Positions 45,835-55,484 are shown, counted from the first letter of the stretch. The stretch: DNA of 64,000 bases from CAVZAB01 sp963773155 (GCA_963773155.1 CAVZAB010000025.1:124001-188000), one strand, 5' to 3'. Numbers and translations are program-made. The notes: generated by a model from the sequence alone, not told the origin.

Positions 45835-46509
45835 ATGTCCGTTACGAGCCCTACGCCCACCAATGCAGTTGCCCGCACATTGGCGGCCTCGATCGACCGA
45901 CGCGAGCGTTTCGAGCAGCCCTATCGGCACTATCTCGTGCGCGATCTCCTGCCGCCGGCTCTGGCCCGGGAGCTGGCGGATTTGCCGTTTGCTGCGCCGG
46001 GCGTCGGCGGCGTTTCGGGCCGGCGCGAGCTTCATAACGACACGCGCAGCTATTTCGACAAAGTGGCCATGGCCCGTTTTCCGGTGATGCGGGAAGTGGC
46101 CGAAGCGCTGCAGACCAGCGAAATGGCGCGCCACATCGCAACGGCCTTCGCGGCGCCGATCGACGGCACCTACCTGAGGCTCGAATATGCGCTGGATGTC
46201 GATGGATTCTGGCTCGAACCGCACACCGATCTCGGCGTCAAGAAATTCACCTGCCTGATCTATCTTTCGGACGGGCCCGGCCATGCCTCGCTCGGGACGG
46301 ACATCTACTGGGACCGCGACCGCCATTTCGGCCGTTCTCCCTTTATCCCCAATAGCGCCATGGTGTTTGTGCCGGCCGACAATACTTGGCACGGGTTCGA
46401 GCGGCGGCCGATCGAGGGGGTGCGCAAATCCGTGATCTTGAATTATGTCACGCCGGAATGGCGGGCCCGTGAGCAATTGTCGTTTCCCGACGTGGCGGTT
46501 CGTCTCTGA
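45835..46509 (+). CDS. 2OG-Fe(II) oxygenase-like protein
   Basis: A 224-residue protein with the double-stranded beta-helix of 2-oxoglutarate/iron oxygenases. The first metal motif is EPHTD (H-x-D), the distal His is in DNTWHGFERRP, and the 2OG-binding Arg follows in GVRKSVILNYV. The ATG at 45835 has a GAGAGG site; a longer frame from 45601 is arginine-rich noise. A hydroxylase for a small molecule or sugar is possible; many relatives lie near polysaccharide genes. Confidence 0.8.
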   Translation: MSVTSPTPTNAVARTLAASIDRRERFEQPYRHYLVRDLLPPALARELADLPFAAPGVGGVSGRRELHNDTRSYFDKVAMARFPVMREVAEALQTSEMARHIATAFAAPIDGTYLRLEYALDVDGFWLEPHTDLGVKKFTCLIYLSDGPGHASLGTDIYWDRDRHFGRSPFIPNSAMVFVPADNTWHGFERRPIEGVRKSVILNYVTPEWRAREQLSFPDVAVRL

Positions 46510-47514
46510 TCAGGCCTTGGACAGGGGCCGGGCGCGGAAGATGGCATAGCGGCGGGCAATCTCGCCCGCGATGATCGGGGTCGCATCGATTGGCGTATAG
46601 GCAAACGCATCGAGCCGGCCGACATAGCGTTTGATGGCGCCGAGCGCCGCGAGCCGGTCGAGAAAATCGGTCATTTTCGGGTGCCCGCCAGAGGGCTCGT
46701 AGACATAGACGGGAGCGCCGGTTGCAACCGCTTCGCCGACCATGTTGACGCTGTCGCCGGTGACAACAAGGATCTGCGCCAGGGCGAGGATTGGCAGATA
46801 TGGATTGTCCCCGCGGCCGTCCCAGATGAAGCAGCCACCAGTCGGCACCGATTTTACTGCTTCTGCGATCGCCGCGAGAACTTCCGGCGGGGTCCGGCGC
46901 GAGGGGGTGACCATCAGGCCCTGGCCTTCTCGCAGGATGGCTTGCGCGAGCGCCGCGAGGTCCTTGGCGTTTGCTGCGGTGAAGCGGTGGTTGATGCTGT
47001 TGCCGCCAAGGATCATGCCGACGCGAGGTTGTGGGAGGTTGGCAAGCCGAGGGTCGGGTTGGGCCAACACTGCGGCAAGCGCTTTGGGTCGCACAATATG
47101 GGGCGAGGTCAGCGTGACGATGACATTCTCGCCGCGAAGCCCGTCGTGTTCGGCGACCCAGATCAGGTCGGCGGCGTTCGGTCCAGTGCGTGGGTTTTGC
47201 ATGAAAACGGTGAAAGTGTGCCCTTTTGAGGCGCGCTTAACGTATCGGACATAGGGAACCGCCCGGCGGCCGGAGGCGATCAGAATGTCGGGAAAGGGCG
47301 GCGCCAGCGGACTGCCGGCGCGATCGGACGCCTCTCGCGGATCGATCGGGCCGAAAGGCGCGAAAGCGGCGAACAGCAGCCGCGGCGCAATCCGGCGCAA
47401 TTGTGCCTCAAGGCCGAGCGCAAGGGCGACACCACGGCAATTGATTTCGTGCCCGATCAGGCCGCCGGAGACGATCCAGGCGCTGGTGTCCTTGGGCAAC
47501 GGGCGATTGGGCAT
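46510..47514 (-). CDS. Mitochondrial fission ELM1 family protein
   Basis: A 334-residue protein of the ELM1 family (DUF1022), found in alphaproteobacteria and plant mitochondria. Conserved stretches: WIVSGGLIGHEINCRGVALALG, FVMQNPRT-like VFMQNPRTGPNAADLIWVAEHDGL, VGMILGGNSINHRF and VTGDSVNMVGEAVATGAPVYVYEPSG. The fold resembles GT-B glycosyltransferases; the bacterial role is unknown. Convergent with the oxygenase, next upstream of greA on the same strand is a 44-bp gap. Confidence 0.88.
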   Translation of the reverse strand: MPNRPLPKDTSAWIVSGGLIGHEINCRGVALALGLEAQLRRIAPRLLFAAFAPFGPIDPREASDRAGSPLAPPFPDILIASGRRAVPYVRYVKRASKGHTFTVFMQNPRTGPNAADLIWVAEHDGLRGENVIVTLTSPHIVRPKALAAVLAQPDPRLANLPQPRVGMILGGNSINHRFTAANAKDLAALAQAILREGQGLMVTPSRRTPPEVLAAIAEAVKSVPTGGCFIWDGRGDNPYLPILALAQILVVTGDSVNMVGEAVATGAPVYVYEPSGGHPKMTDFLDRLAALGAIKRYVGRLDAFAYTPIDATPIIAGEIARRYAIFRARPLSKA

Positions 47515-47558
47515 TGTTTTGCGATCATTATGCGCGGGCTAGAGAGGGCCCGGCATCG

Positions 47559-48032
47559 TCAGACAAAGGCGACCTTGAGGATTTCGTAGCTCTTGCCGCC
47601 GCCCGGTGTATTGACCTCGACCGAATCGCCGACCTTTTTGCCGATCAAGGCGCGGGCGGTGGGCGAGGTGATCGACACCCGTCCTGCCTTCACGTCGGCC
47701 TCGCTCTCGCCGACGATCTGGTAGATCTTTTTCTCGTCGGTGTCCTCGTCGACCAGGGTCACGGTGGCGCCGAACTTTATCGTTGTTCCGGAAAGTTTGG
47801 AAACATCGATGACCTCGGCCCGGGATAATTTGTCCTCGAGTTCGGCGATTCGGCCCTCGTTCAGCGACTGGGCTTCCTTGGCGGCATGGTATTCGGCATT
47901 TTCCGAGAGGTCGCCATGGCTGCGGGCCTCGGAAATGGCCTGGATGATCCGCGGCCGCTCGATCTGCTGGCGCTGCTTCAATTCCTGCTCCAGAGCGGCG
48001 TAGCCGCCGGAAGTCATGGGGATCTTGTCCAT
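47559..48032 (-). CDS. greA: Transcription elongation factor GreA
   Basis: A 157-residue Gre factor that rescues backtracked RNA polymerase by stimulating transcript cleavage. The N-terminal coiled coil carries the acidic tip region (ISEARSHGDLSENAEYHAAKEAQ), and the C-domain has ATVTLVDEDTDEKKIYQIVG. Length matches the family exactly. It follows carB on the same strand, separated by a strong terminator. Confidence 0.97.
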   Translation of the reverse strand: MDKIPMTSGGYAALEQELKQRQQIERPRIIQAISEARSHGDLSENAEYHAAKEAQSLNEGRIAELEDKLSRAEVIDVSKLSGTTIKFGATVTLVDEDTDEKKIYQIVGESEADVKAGRVSITSPTARALIGKKVGDSVEVNTPGGGKSYEILKVAFV

Positions 48033-48095
48033 GAAGGTCCTCGTTATAGTGCCCCGGATCGTCCGGGGGGTCGGAAGGCCAAAAGGCCAAAAAAA

Positions 48096-48124
48096 TTACC
48101 CCCGCCCGGTTGCTCGCAGGCGGG
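48096..48124 (-). terminator. Rho-independent terminator after carB
   Basis: On the minus strand a CCCGCC / GGCGGG stem (48124-48101) is followed by GGTAA and then seven T (48095-48089). It begins 12 bp beyond the carB stop and should end carB transcription before greA, which is then likely driven by its own promoter in the remaining 60 bp. Confidence 0.75.
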
Positions 48125-48135
48125 ACGCCATGAAA

Positions 48136-51100
48136 CTATGCGAAGTAATCTTGCAGGGCGCGGACTTCAAGATCGCCGCCGATATGGGCTTTGATCCCCT
48201 GCGCTGCAGCTATCGCACCAGCTAGAGTGGTGTAGTAGGGCACCTTATGCAAGAGGGCAGCGCGACGCAGTGAACGCGAGTCGGCCAGTGCCTGGGCGCC
48301 CTCGGTGGTGTTGAGGACAAGCTGCACACCGCCGTTCTTGATCGCATCGACGACGTGCGGCCGGCCCTCGGAAACCTTGTTAATTCTTTGCGCGGCAAGG
48401 CCGTGCGCGACGAGAAACCTTTGGGTGCCCCCGGTCGCCTGGATCTTAAAGCCGAGGCTGGCGAGAAGCTCGACGGCGGTCAGGATTCTCGGTTTGTCGT
48501 CGTCGCGCACCGAAACAAAGACGGTTCCTGAAAGCGGTACTTTAATACCACCTCCGAGTTGGCTCTTAGCAAAGGCCAGGGCAAAGGACAGGTCGAGACC
48601 GATCACTTCGCCGGTCGAGCGCATTTCCGGGCCAAGCACGGTATCGACGCCCGGAAACCGCGCGAAAGGAAAAACCGCTTCCTTGACACCGACATGGGCG
48701 AGGCGCTGCGGCGTCAACCCGAAACTTGCCAGACTTTCGCCGGCCATGATTCGGGCCGCGATTTTGGCGATGGGCTTGCCGATCACTTTGGCGACGAAGG
48801 GCACGGTGCGCGAGGCCCGCGGATTGACTTCGAGCACGTAGACTTCGTTATTCTTGACCGCGAATTGCACATTCATGAGGCCGCCGACGTGCAGAGCCAG
48901 CGCCAGTTTTCGGGTCTGCGCTTCCATCTCCTTTTGGGTTGCCGCAGAGAGCGAATGGGGTGGCAGCGAACAAGCGGAATCGCCGGAATGAATACCGGCC
49001 TCCTCGATATGCTCCATGATCCCCGCGATGAAAACGTCGTTACCGTCGCTCAGCGCGTCGACATCGACTTCGGTCGCATCCGATAGGTAGCGGTCAAACA
49101 GCAGGGGATTCTTGCCGAGCAGCGTGTTGATCTGTCCGGTCTTGTCGTTGGGATAGCGCGCCTTGATGTCGGAAGGTATCAGGCTTGGCAGGGTGCCGAG
49201 CAAATAGTCTTCGAGGGTGCCCTCATCGCGGATGATGGCCATCGCCCGGCCTCCGAGAACGTAGGATGGCCGCACGACGAGTGGGAGGCCGAGTTCGGCC
49301 GCAATCAACCGGGCCTGTTCGACCGAATAGGCGATGCCGTTCTTGGGCTGCTTGAGGCCGAGTTTCTCGAGCAGGCGCTTGAACCTGTCGCGATCTTCGG
49401 CGAGATCGATCATGTCCGGCGAGGTGCCGAGGATCGGGATGCCTGCGGCTTCCAGCGCATGGGAGAGTTTCAAGGGCGTCTGTCCGCCAAATTGGACGAT
49501 TACGCCCTTGAGCGCGCCAGCCGATTGTTCGACGGCGAGAATTTCCAGCACATCTTCAGTGGTCAGGGGTTCGAAATAGAGCCGATCCGAGGTGTCATAA
49601 TCGGTCGAAACGGTCTCCGGGTTGCAGTTCACCATGATCGTTTCGAATCCGGCTTCCGACAGAGCGAAACAGGCGTGGCAGCAGCAATAATCGAATTCAA
49701 TGCCTTGCCCGATTCGGTTCGGGCCGCCACCGAGAATGACGATTTTCTCGCGCGTCGAAGGTGCGGCCTCGCAGGCTGGCTTCCCGGCGAAATCCGGCGC
49801 ATAGGTCGAATACATATAGGCCGTTGGCGAGGCGAATTCAGCGGCGCAGGAATCGATCCGCTTATAAACGGGGCGCACCGCAAGGCGATGGCGCAATTGG
49901 CGTACCTCGGTCTCGTTGCGGCCGGTCAGCACGGCAAGGCGGGCATCGGAAAAGCCGGCGGCCTTAAGCGCTCGCAGGTGTCCTTTCGTCTGCGGCAAGC
50001 CATGGCTGCGCAACCGCCGCTCGAGATCGACAATTGCCTGCAGGCGTTCGATGAACCAGCGGTCGATCCGGCAGGCTTCGTAAATCTCGGCATGGCTCAT
50101 CCCTAGTCGCAGGGCCTGAGCGACTTTGAGCAGGCGATCGGGTGTTGGACGGCCGAGGGCGGCGCGGATCGCATTATGATCGTCGTGATGGCCGAGACCT
50201 TCGATTTCCACGTCGTCGAGGCCGTCCAGCCCGGTCTCGAGCGACCGCAGCGCCTTTTGCAGAACTCTCCGCAAAGGTCCTGCCAATCGCCATCACTTCG
50301 CCGACCGATTTCATTGCGGTCGTCAAAACTGGTTCGGCACCGGGGAATTTCTCGAAGGCGAAACGGGGTATTTTGGTCACAACATAATCGATCGAAGGCT
50401 CGAAGGAGGCGGGGGTGGCGCCCCCGGTAATGTCGTTCTTGATCTCGTCGAGCGTGTAGCCGACGGCGAGCTTGGCGGCGACTTTGGCAATCGGAAAGCC
50501 GGTTGCCTTGGAGGCGAGGGCGGAAGAGCGCGACACCCGCGGATTCATCTCGATGACGATCATCCGGCCATCGTCGGGGTTGATCGCGAATTGAACATTC
50601 GAGCCTCCGGTTTCGACGCCGATTTCGCGCAAGACCGCAATCGCTGCGTTGCGCATCACCTGGTATTCCTTGTCGGTCAGCGTCAGCGCTGGGGCAACCG
50701 TTATGCTGTCGCCGGTATGGATGCCCATTGGGTCGACATTTTCGATCGCGCAAACAATGATACAATTGTCGGCCTTGTCGCGCACGACCTCCATCTCGAA
50801 TTCCTTCCAGCCGAGAACGCTTTCCTCGACCAGGACTTCATTGGTCGGCGAGGCATCGATGCCACGCTCGACGATCTCGATGAATTCCACCTTGTTGTAG
50901 GCAATGCCGCCGCCGGTCCCACCCAGCGTGAAGGAGGGTCGGATAATTGCCGGCAGGCCGATGTCGTCGAGGGCCGCCAAAGCGGCGCCGAGCGTTTTGA
51001 CGTGATGCGAGCGCGGTGTTTCGAGGCCGATGCGATGCATGGCCTCACGGAACAATTCGCGATCCTCCGCCTTGTCGATGGCTTCGGCGGTTGCGCCGAT

Positions 51101-51460
51101 CAATTCGACGGCAAAGTCTCGTAAAACCCCCATCTTCTTAAGCGACAAGGCGCAATTGAGCGCGGTCTGCCCGCCCATCGTCGGCAAGAGAGCGAACCCG
51201 CCAGGGGCGGCATGGCGTTCGCGGGCGATGATTTGGGCAACGATCTCGGCGGTGATCGGTTCGACATAGGTCCGATCGGCAAGATCGGGATCCGTCATGA
51301 TGGTGGCGGGATTGGAATTGACGAGGACGATCCGATAGCCTTCGGCGCGCAAAGCCTTGCAGGCCTGGGTCCCGGAATAGTCAAATTCACAGGCCTGGCC
51401 AATGACGATCGGCCCGGCGCCGATTATCATGATCGTCCCGATGTCCGTCCGCTTTGGCAT
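48136..51460 (-). CDS. carB: Carbamoyl phosphate synthase large subunit, single-base frameshift
   Basis: Makes carbamoyl phosphate for arginine and pyrimidines. The first frame starts at ATG 51460 (MPKRTDIGTIMIIGAGPIVIG) and covers the first ATP-grasp half (VRPSFTLGG) up to MKSVGEVMAIGRTFAES. The second frame resumes at LQKALRSLETGLDGL and covers the oligomerization domain, the second ATP-grasp (VVRPSYVLGGRAM) and the C-terminal regulatory domain. Removing one A of the AA at 50263-50264 (plus strand) restores AESLQKALRSLE and a protein near 1107 residues, the usual length. carB loss would need arginine and uracil, so an assembly indel is the likely cause. Confidence 0.93.
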
Positions 51461-51654
51461 ATCACCACAATTGTGCACGAGAGGCGCGACTTGGCGCAAC
51501 AAAGGCCGCGCAGCCTGGGGCGACGCGTCGGCTCGATCCGGCAGGGCTTTCGGCTGGAGCTTCCGGTTCGAAAGCCGCGTCTTCCTAGACGAGATTCCTG
51601 GGATTGGGAACCCCTGCCGGTTGACCGGCGCCCCTAGCCCTGCCAAGCGAAGCC

Positions 51655-52074
51655 ATGGGCAGATTTGGCGATTCAGGGCGGTCGGATCGGCTGTCGCGGC
51701 AATTCGGCCTGTTTGCCGGGGTCGGACTCACGGCGGCCGTCTTCCATTACGGCGCATTGATCGGTCTTGTCGAATGGGTCGGCTGGGCGCCGGTGCCGGC
51801 GACGCTTGTTGGCTACGTTGTGGGCGGCTTGGTGTCCTACACGCTCAATCGGCGGCATGTCTTTTTCAGCGATCGGCCACATCATGAAGCCATCTGGCGT
51901 TTTGCCAGTGTCGCCGGGGTCGGCTTCGGTCTAACCTATTTGTTCATGCATCTATTCGTCGTGCGCTGGCACTTGCCCTATTTGCCGTCGCAAATCGTCA
52001 CGACGGGGATCGTTGTATTATGGAGTTTTCTCGCTAACCGCCTGTGGACCTTCGCCGGGCGCCGGCGGGGCTGA
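51655..52074 (+). CDS. GtrA family membrane protein
   Basis: A 139-residue protein with four membrane helices and the GtrA signature: FGLFAGVGLTAAVFHYG at the start and VVLWSFLANRLWTFAG at the end, with YTLNRRHVF in the middle. GtrA proteins flip lipid-linked sugars or take part in polysaccharide decoration. It is convergent with hemF. No glycosyltransferase partner is next to it. Confidence 0.88.
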   Translation: MGRFGDSGRSDRLSRQFGLFAGVGLTAAVFHYGALIGLVEWVGWAPVPATLVGYVVGGLVSYTLNRRHVFFSDRPHHEAIWRFASVAGVGFGLTYLFMHLFVVRWHLPYLPSQIVTTGIVVLWSFLANRLWTFAGRRRG

Positions 52075-52100
52075 TTCGCTGCCGGTGGCCTGCAACAAGT

Positions 52101-53036
52101 TTACGGCCATCGGACCAGCGGCGGCATTGACGAAAGTATGGATTCGACATTGCCGCCGGTCTTCAGACCGAAAATCGTGCCGCGGTCGTAAAGCAAGTTG
52201 AATTCGACATAGCGGCCGCGACGAATGAGTTGTTCCTGGCGATCGGTCTCGGTCCAAACCGTTTGGTAATTGCGCCGAACGAGCTGCGGGTAGATTGCCA
52301 GAAAGGCCAGGCCGACCTCTCTGGTAAAAGCGAAATCGGCGTCAAAGCCGCCGACGGCCGCATCGCTTGCCTGATAGTCGTAAAATATGCCGCCGATCCC
52401 GCGCGGTTCATTGCGATGTTTTAAATGGAAATACTCATCGCACCAGGTCTTGAATTTGTCGTAGGGCGCGATCCGCGCATGCGCATCGCAGGCTTTTTGC
52501 ATTGCTTGATGAAAGTCTTTTGCGTCCCGATCCTCCTGTCGGCGGCGGTGCTCGAGAACGGGCGTGAGGTCGGCGCCGCCGCCAAACCAGCTTTTCGAGG
52601 TGACCACGAAGCGGGTGTTCATATGGACGGCGGGGACATTGGGATTCCAGGGATGCGCGATCAAGGAGATCCCTGACGCCCAGAACCGCGGATCCTTGTC
52701 GGCGCCGGGAATTTGCTTGGCAAATTCGCTGGCGAACGTACCGTAGACGGTCGAACAATGGACGCCGGCCTTTTCGAAAACCCGCCCGTTGATCATTGCC
52801 ATCGTGCCACCGCCGCCGTCGCTGTCGACCGTCAGTGGACCGGTCGGTTGGCTGCGTTTCCAGGCCTTGCGCACGAAGCGGCCAGGCGTGCTTGCTTCGG
52901 CCGGATAGGGCCCGGGACAGGCGTCTTCGACCGCTTCGAAGGCTTCGATGATCTGTGATTGCAGCGCCTGGAACCAGTGGCGCGCCGCGCTCTGCTGTTT
53001 GCTCAACACCACTTGCTCGGCCTGCGGCTCATCCAT
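52101..53036 (-). CDS. hemF: Oxygen-dependent coproporphyrinogen III oxidase
   Basis: A 311-residue HemF that converts coproporphyrinogen III to protoporphyrinogen IX with O2. Family motifs are complete: GGGGTMAMINGRVFEKAGV, HMNTRFVVTSKSWFGGGADLTP, FKTWCDEYFHLKHRNEPRGIGGIFYDY and RGRYVEFNLLYDRGTIFGL. The ATG at 53036 gives the normal start; the upstream frame (to 53264) has no homology. Together with hemN at the left end it lets haem synthesis run at any oxygen level. Confidence 0.96.
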   Translation of the reverse strand: MDEPQAEQVVLSKQQSAARHWFQALQSQIIEAFEAVEDACPGPYPAEASTPGRFVRKAWKRSQPTGPLTVDSDGGGGTMAMINGRVFEKAGVHCSTVYGTFASEFAKQIPGADKDPRFWASGISLIAHPWNPNVPAVHMNTRFVVTSKSWFGGGADLTPVLEHRRRQEDRDAKDFHQAMQKACDAHARIAPYDKFKTWCDEYFHLKHRNEPRGIGGIFYDYQASDAAVGGFDADFAFTREVGLAFLAIYPQLVRRNYQTVWTETDRQEQLIRRGRYVEFNLLYDRGTIFGLKTGGNVESILSSMPPLVRWP

Positions 53037-54425
53037 TCGATTCGGTTCCCATCTCGGTTCAACGCCCAGGATTGCACATGCTGGCTCGTGTCGGCCCCGA
53101 CCGGCGCCGACAATGCGCCAGTCGACCCGGCGCTTGTTTCTTAGCCGGGCCCGTAGCCGGCCGCAATTACCGGCATTGGTCGAGCGACCAGACCGGGCAA
53201 AAGCGGCCGCAGGCTGCTTCAGACCCGCGAAATTTTGGGAAAACCAGGCGCTGTCGCAGCCCAATTTAAGTCTGACATTCTGCCATAAGACATTGTTAAA
53301 ACTATCGATTTTTCCTCAGTCCGCATGTGCACAAGACTGTGCAAATTTTAGCGTTCCGGCGGGCAAGCCAAGGCCCGGACGAACGCCGAGCCACCGCGAG
53401 ACGTTGCAGGCCAAGCGCACGGGCCTCGGTACCCAACAGGCCAAGGAGCTGCTGACCGGAATTTGGAACTCGATCAGAATGGTAAGGGATTCCAATCGGC
53501 GCTTGAGAAGAATGGATGGACTTTGGCGCGGGCTGAGCGTCGCGATTTTGTGGCGATTGATCCGGGCGGCGGCGTGCACAGCGTCGCTCCGGATCGCCGG
53601 CGCGAAGGCAGCCGATGTGCGCGATGCGTTTCGCTGACATCGATCCGCGTGACCTTCAAAGCGTCACCGAAATCAAGCGGGTGCAAAGCAAGCGCGCGAG
53701 TGGACGCGACCGGACGACCCAAGAGTGCCAAGGCATCTTGCCAAGGCCCGAAGACGTTGGGCGGAGCAGTCGTCGCAGTTTCCAAGGTGGCCGAAGTGTG
53801 CTCTTTGCCCTCATGGGGGAGGCCCGACCACGAAAGGGAAGAAGTCCGCCGCGTCGTTGCAGGCGCAGGACACCAGCACCCCATCTCCGCGAAGGCGGGA
53901 GCAACTCCTGTGCGTAGATCAGCTGCGGTGTCGAAACGTTGCCTTCGCTTGCCACGTGTAACGCGCCTATGCTCGAAGCCATCCAGCCGCTCGACCAACA
54001 TCTTCATAAGCTTGCGATCGGACCCTTGAAGGTCTTCCAAATTGGTTCCGCCGGGCGTCTTGCAGTCAGCTTTTGTTCAGGGTCCAAATCAGGCAGGCAG
54101 AATATCAATATAGAGCGGGCTGCGCCGCAGAACCGAACCTAATGAGCAAGCGGATAACGATAGTGCCGATTGGGCGCGGCCGCTTCGAAGGTGACGAGAC
54201 TTGGTCGCAGCCTCAGCGATGTTCGCGGAAAATGACAGGTGCGATGGATTTGCTGCCTCTCGAACCGACCTTGTACTTTCGAGGCTGGCCGTTCCGCGCA
54301 ACTCCTTTGGCCAGAGGCAAGCTAACGCCGTGCCTAGGTGCCGGGACGCGTTCAAAGCCGGAGAATTGCAGGGATGGGATCTTGGCTCTTGCCCTGGAGC
54401 TTGGCCAGGCGCACCACCGAAGCGG
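53037..54425. other. 1.4-kb low-coding region at left edge of the hydrogenase segment
   Basis: Several overlapping short frames on both strands but no intact gene. The first part is AT-richer than its surroundings (CATTGTTAAAACTATCGATT near 53290) and holds an inverted repeat TGCACA-AGAC-TGTGCA at 53328-53343. A broken relaxase occupies 53340 to about 53720 (separate entry). From about 53720 to 54425 I recognise nothing with confidence; the region looks like decayed mobile DNA. Confidence 0.6.
53340..53720 (+). pseudogene. Decayed relaxase / mobilization protein remnant
   Basis: Pieces of the C-terminal part of a MobA/VirD2-type relaxase appear in three frames: LQAKRTGLGTQQAKELLTGIWN (to about 53465), DQNGKGFQSALEKNGWTLARAER with RDFVAIDPGGGVHSVA (53470-53590), RIAGAKAADVRDAF (about 53595-53637) and FADIDPRDLQSVTEIKRVQ (about 53628-53690). 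Read together they match the known pattern 'SDSGKAF..ALEE.G..LARGDRR.FVVVD..G..HSL.R.I.G.K..D...L.DIDP..LPSV'. Three frame changes over 350 bp and no N-terminal nuclease domain show real decay of an integrated plasmid or conjugative element. Confidence 0.65.
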
Positions 54426-55397
54426 CTAAACGACAATTACGACCTTTTGATACAGATCGTCAAAAAACAGCTGTTTGCGCAACTCGTTCGGCCGGAAATC
54501 CGCTGGCAGCCATTCGCAAATGTCGCGGTGCCACAGGTCGAGCGCATAGGGCTCGAGCACGCGCAATATGGGCCGCAGTAAATAGCGCAAGGGGTGTCGC
54601 GATGTCGGCCTGTGGTAGTCGACCACGACTAGCTTGCCGCCGGGCTTCAGAACTCTGATGGCTTCGGCCAGGGTCCTTTGCCGCACGTTTTGCGGCTGTT
54701 CATGGAGGAGAAAGAAAAGGACGCCCTGGTTGAAGGTGGCGTTGGCGAAGCTCAATTTCGTAGAATCGGCGAGAGCCGCGTGAACCGGCGCATCCGGCCC
54801 CAGCTTTCTGCGCAAATTGTTTAGCTGGATTGGCAGGATGTCGACAATATCTAACTGCCCGTCCTTGGCGATCTGCTCGGCAAGTCGCACCGAGAAGTCG
54901 CCATAGACGCAGGCGACTTGCAGGGTATGTCCTTTGATGTCAGGACCCAATTCATCGAGCACGGCATCGCGCAAGCGGGAAAAATTGCCCCATAGAATGG
55001 CATTGACGAGCCATTGTCGCTCGAAAATTCGCACGCCCAGGGGATGGATGTAGGCCCACCAATAATTGCGCTGCAAATAATCGGGAATTTGCTGCGCGCT
55101 CGCGCCCGGCCGGATCGGCAGGGCTCTGGTGCGCAAATAGGCAGCCCCGATCGAGAGGCACAGAGCCAGGCCGAGGGCGGCAAGCCCGGCGCCCGACTGC
55201 CGGCCAACGGGGCCGAGATCCCAGGGGCTGGCGCTCAGCCAAGCCGTACTTATGCCGAGGCTGATCAGGATCGCCGCTTTGCGCGCCCGACCTTGATAGG
55301 ACGGATTGGCCTTGAGCAGTCCCACCAGAACCCAGGGGCCGGCAACGACAGACAAGCAGGCATAACTGAACACGCTCGAAAAATAGCCAGAAACCAT
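54426..55397 (-). CDS. rquA: Rhodoquinone biosynthesis enzyme RquA
   Basis: A 323-residue methyltransferase-like protein that in known species converts ubiquinone to rhodoquinone, replacing a methoxy group by an amino group drawn from S-adenosylmethionine. Hydrophobic segments lie near residues 10-28, 41-56 and 70-87. The RquA-specific form of motif I, VACVYGD (161-167), replaces the acidic GxGxG of true methyltransferases. LLHEQPQNVRQRTLAEA (HEQP at 232-235) and LKPGGKLVVVDYHRP follow. The RNYWWAYIHP ... FERQWLVNAILWGN stretch is also an RquA feature. Start at ATG 55397 has a GAGAAGGA site. It is divergent from hoxF and has an FNR/FixK box in its promoter. Confidence 0.85.
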   Translation of the reverse strand: MVSGYFSSVFSYACLSVVAGPWVLVGLLKANPSYQGRARKAAILISLGISTAWLSASPWDLGPVGRQSGAGLAALGLALCLSIGAAYLRTRALPIRPGASAQQIPDYLQRNYWWAYIHPLGVRIFERQWLVNAILWGNFSRLRDAVLDELGPDIKGHTLQVACVYGDFSVRLAEQIAKDGQLDIVDILPIQLNNLRRKLGPDAPVHAALADSTKLSFANATFNQGVLFFLLHEQPQNVRQRTLAEAIRVLKPGGKLVVVDYHRPTSRHPLRYLLRPILRVLEPYALDLWHRDICEWLPADFRPNELRKQLFFDDLYQKVVIVV

Positions 55398-55443
55398 AGC
55401 GATCCTTCTCCCGACTTCGATTCGAGCCGTTAGCAATGGTTGA

Positions 55444-55449
55444 ATTCTA
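55444..55449 (-). promoter_or_regulatory. -10 element of rquA promoter
   Basis: TAGAAT on the minus strand. Its centre lies 31 bp from the centre of the FNR/FixK box at 55471-55484, the spacing expected when the activator sits at about -41.5 (class II). This would start transcription near 55437, leaving a leader of about 40 nt before the rquA ATG. Confidence 0.55.
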
Positions 55450-55470
55450 CCGGGCTTGCGTCCAAGCAAA

Positions 55471-55484
55471 TTGACTCATGTCAA
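55471..55484. promoter_or_regulatory. FNR/FixK-type anaerobox between rquA and hoxF
   Basis: The 14-bp perfect palindrome TTGACTCATGTCAA matches the FNR/FixK/DNR consensus TTGAY-N4-RTCAA. It lies 74 bp before the rquA ATG and about 135 bp before the hoxF ATG. Spacing to a TAGAAT -10 element points to rquA as direct target; hoxF could be co-activated at a distance. On the hoxF side a TTGACA sits at 55504-55509 without a clear -10. Confidence 0.7.

Noticed and set aside
53328..53343. Inverted repeat TGCACA-AGAC-TGTGCA as a possible transfer origin
   Set aside because: Short, without a nick-site consensus or flanking repeats; its closeness to the relaxase remnant alone is not enough.
53474..54040. 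188-codon minus-strand open frame in the low-coding region
   Set aside because: It overlaps the relaxase remnant on the other strand, lacks a ribosome site and has no recognisable motif.
54073..54429. 118-codon plus-strand open frame beside rquA
   Set aside because: No homology or ribosome site seen, it overlaps another open frame antisense, and composition looks random.
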